In this document: one piece after another, positions 5,544 to 5,556 of the stretch | Layout of the letters: every line of letters starts with the position of its first letter | Position numbering within the stretch: position 1 is the first letter of the stretch | NCBI GenBank assembly: GCA_002762845.1 | Contig: PCYB01000063.1 | Coordinates: 1-5,556 of the forward strand | From: Candidatus Woesearchaeota archaeon CG10_big_fil_rev_8_21_14_0_10_36_11 | GTDB lineage: Archaea > Nanobdellota > Nanobdellia > Woesearchaeales > GW2011-AR9 | Direction: 5' to 3' | Length of the DNA stretch: 5,556 bases | Made by a program: the position numbers and the translations under genes | The notes under the pieces: generated by a model | Database searches by the model: none | Told to the model about the DNA's origin: nothing | The model's input: the letters and a program-made list of their open reading frames with translations, nothing else

Positions 5544-5556
5544 TATCTAAAAAAGA

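Noticed and set aside
1..5556. Transposon or integrative element bounded by the inverted repeat
   Set aside because: No transposase or recombinase is encoded between the arms, no target-site duplication can be seen, and the cargo is ordinary chromosomal genes (initiator tRNA, DNA repair).
1..5556. CRISPR array or defence system
   Set aside because: No regularly spaced direct repeats and no Cas, nuclease or toxin-antitoxin motifs in any frame.

Overview
The window looks like chromosomal DNA of a low-GC archaeon, most probably a DPANN lineage of the Woesearchaeota/Pacearchaeota type. The evidence is an archaeal initiator tRNA (A1:U72 pair, three G:C pairs in the anticodon stem, no encoded CCA), TATA boxes about 25 nt upstream of start codons with little or no leader and no Shine-Dalgarno sites, and an S8 protease with a C-terminal membrane anchor and an LTGA motif of the kind I recall from DPANN surface proteins. 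The lineage is an inference; no marker gene here fixes it.

Layout. Positions 1-56 are one arm of a perfect 56-bp inverted repeat whose other arm is 5488-5543. A strong TATA box (63-76) drives a probable leaderless 45-aa Cys/His-rich microprotein (101-238, +). It converges, with an 18-bp gap, on an unrecognised 109-aa protein (257-586, -). A 43-aa small ORF (669-800, -) lies 39 nt downstream of the initiator tRNA-Met gene (840-913, -). Divergent from the tRNA is the main gene, a 1087-aa secreted, membrane-anchored subtilisin-like protease (1022-4285, +). It converges, with a 20-bp gap, on a family 4 (UdgA-type) Fe-S uracil-DNA glycosylase (4306-4914, -). Upstream of the glycosylase on the same strand is an unrecognised, mostly helical protein whose 5' end is cut where its frame runs into the right inverted-repeat arm (4979-5487).

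The genes do not form one pathway. Most appear to have their own promoter. The protease is a cell-surface enzyme with a stalk, and the glycosylase is a housekeeping repair enzyme. Two points deserve most attention: the undescribed zinc-ribbon-like microprotein, and the inverted repeat. The left arm sits in an ordinary intergenic context while the right arm interrupts a gene, so it marks either a real rearrangement or an inverted assembly or amplification chimera. No mobile-element gene, CRISPR array or defence system is visible.
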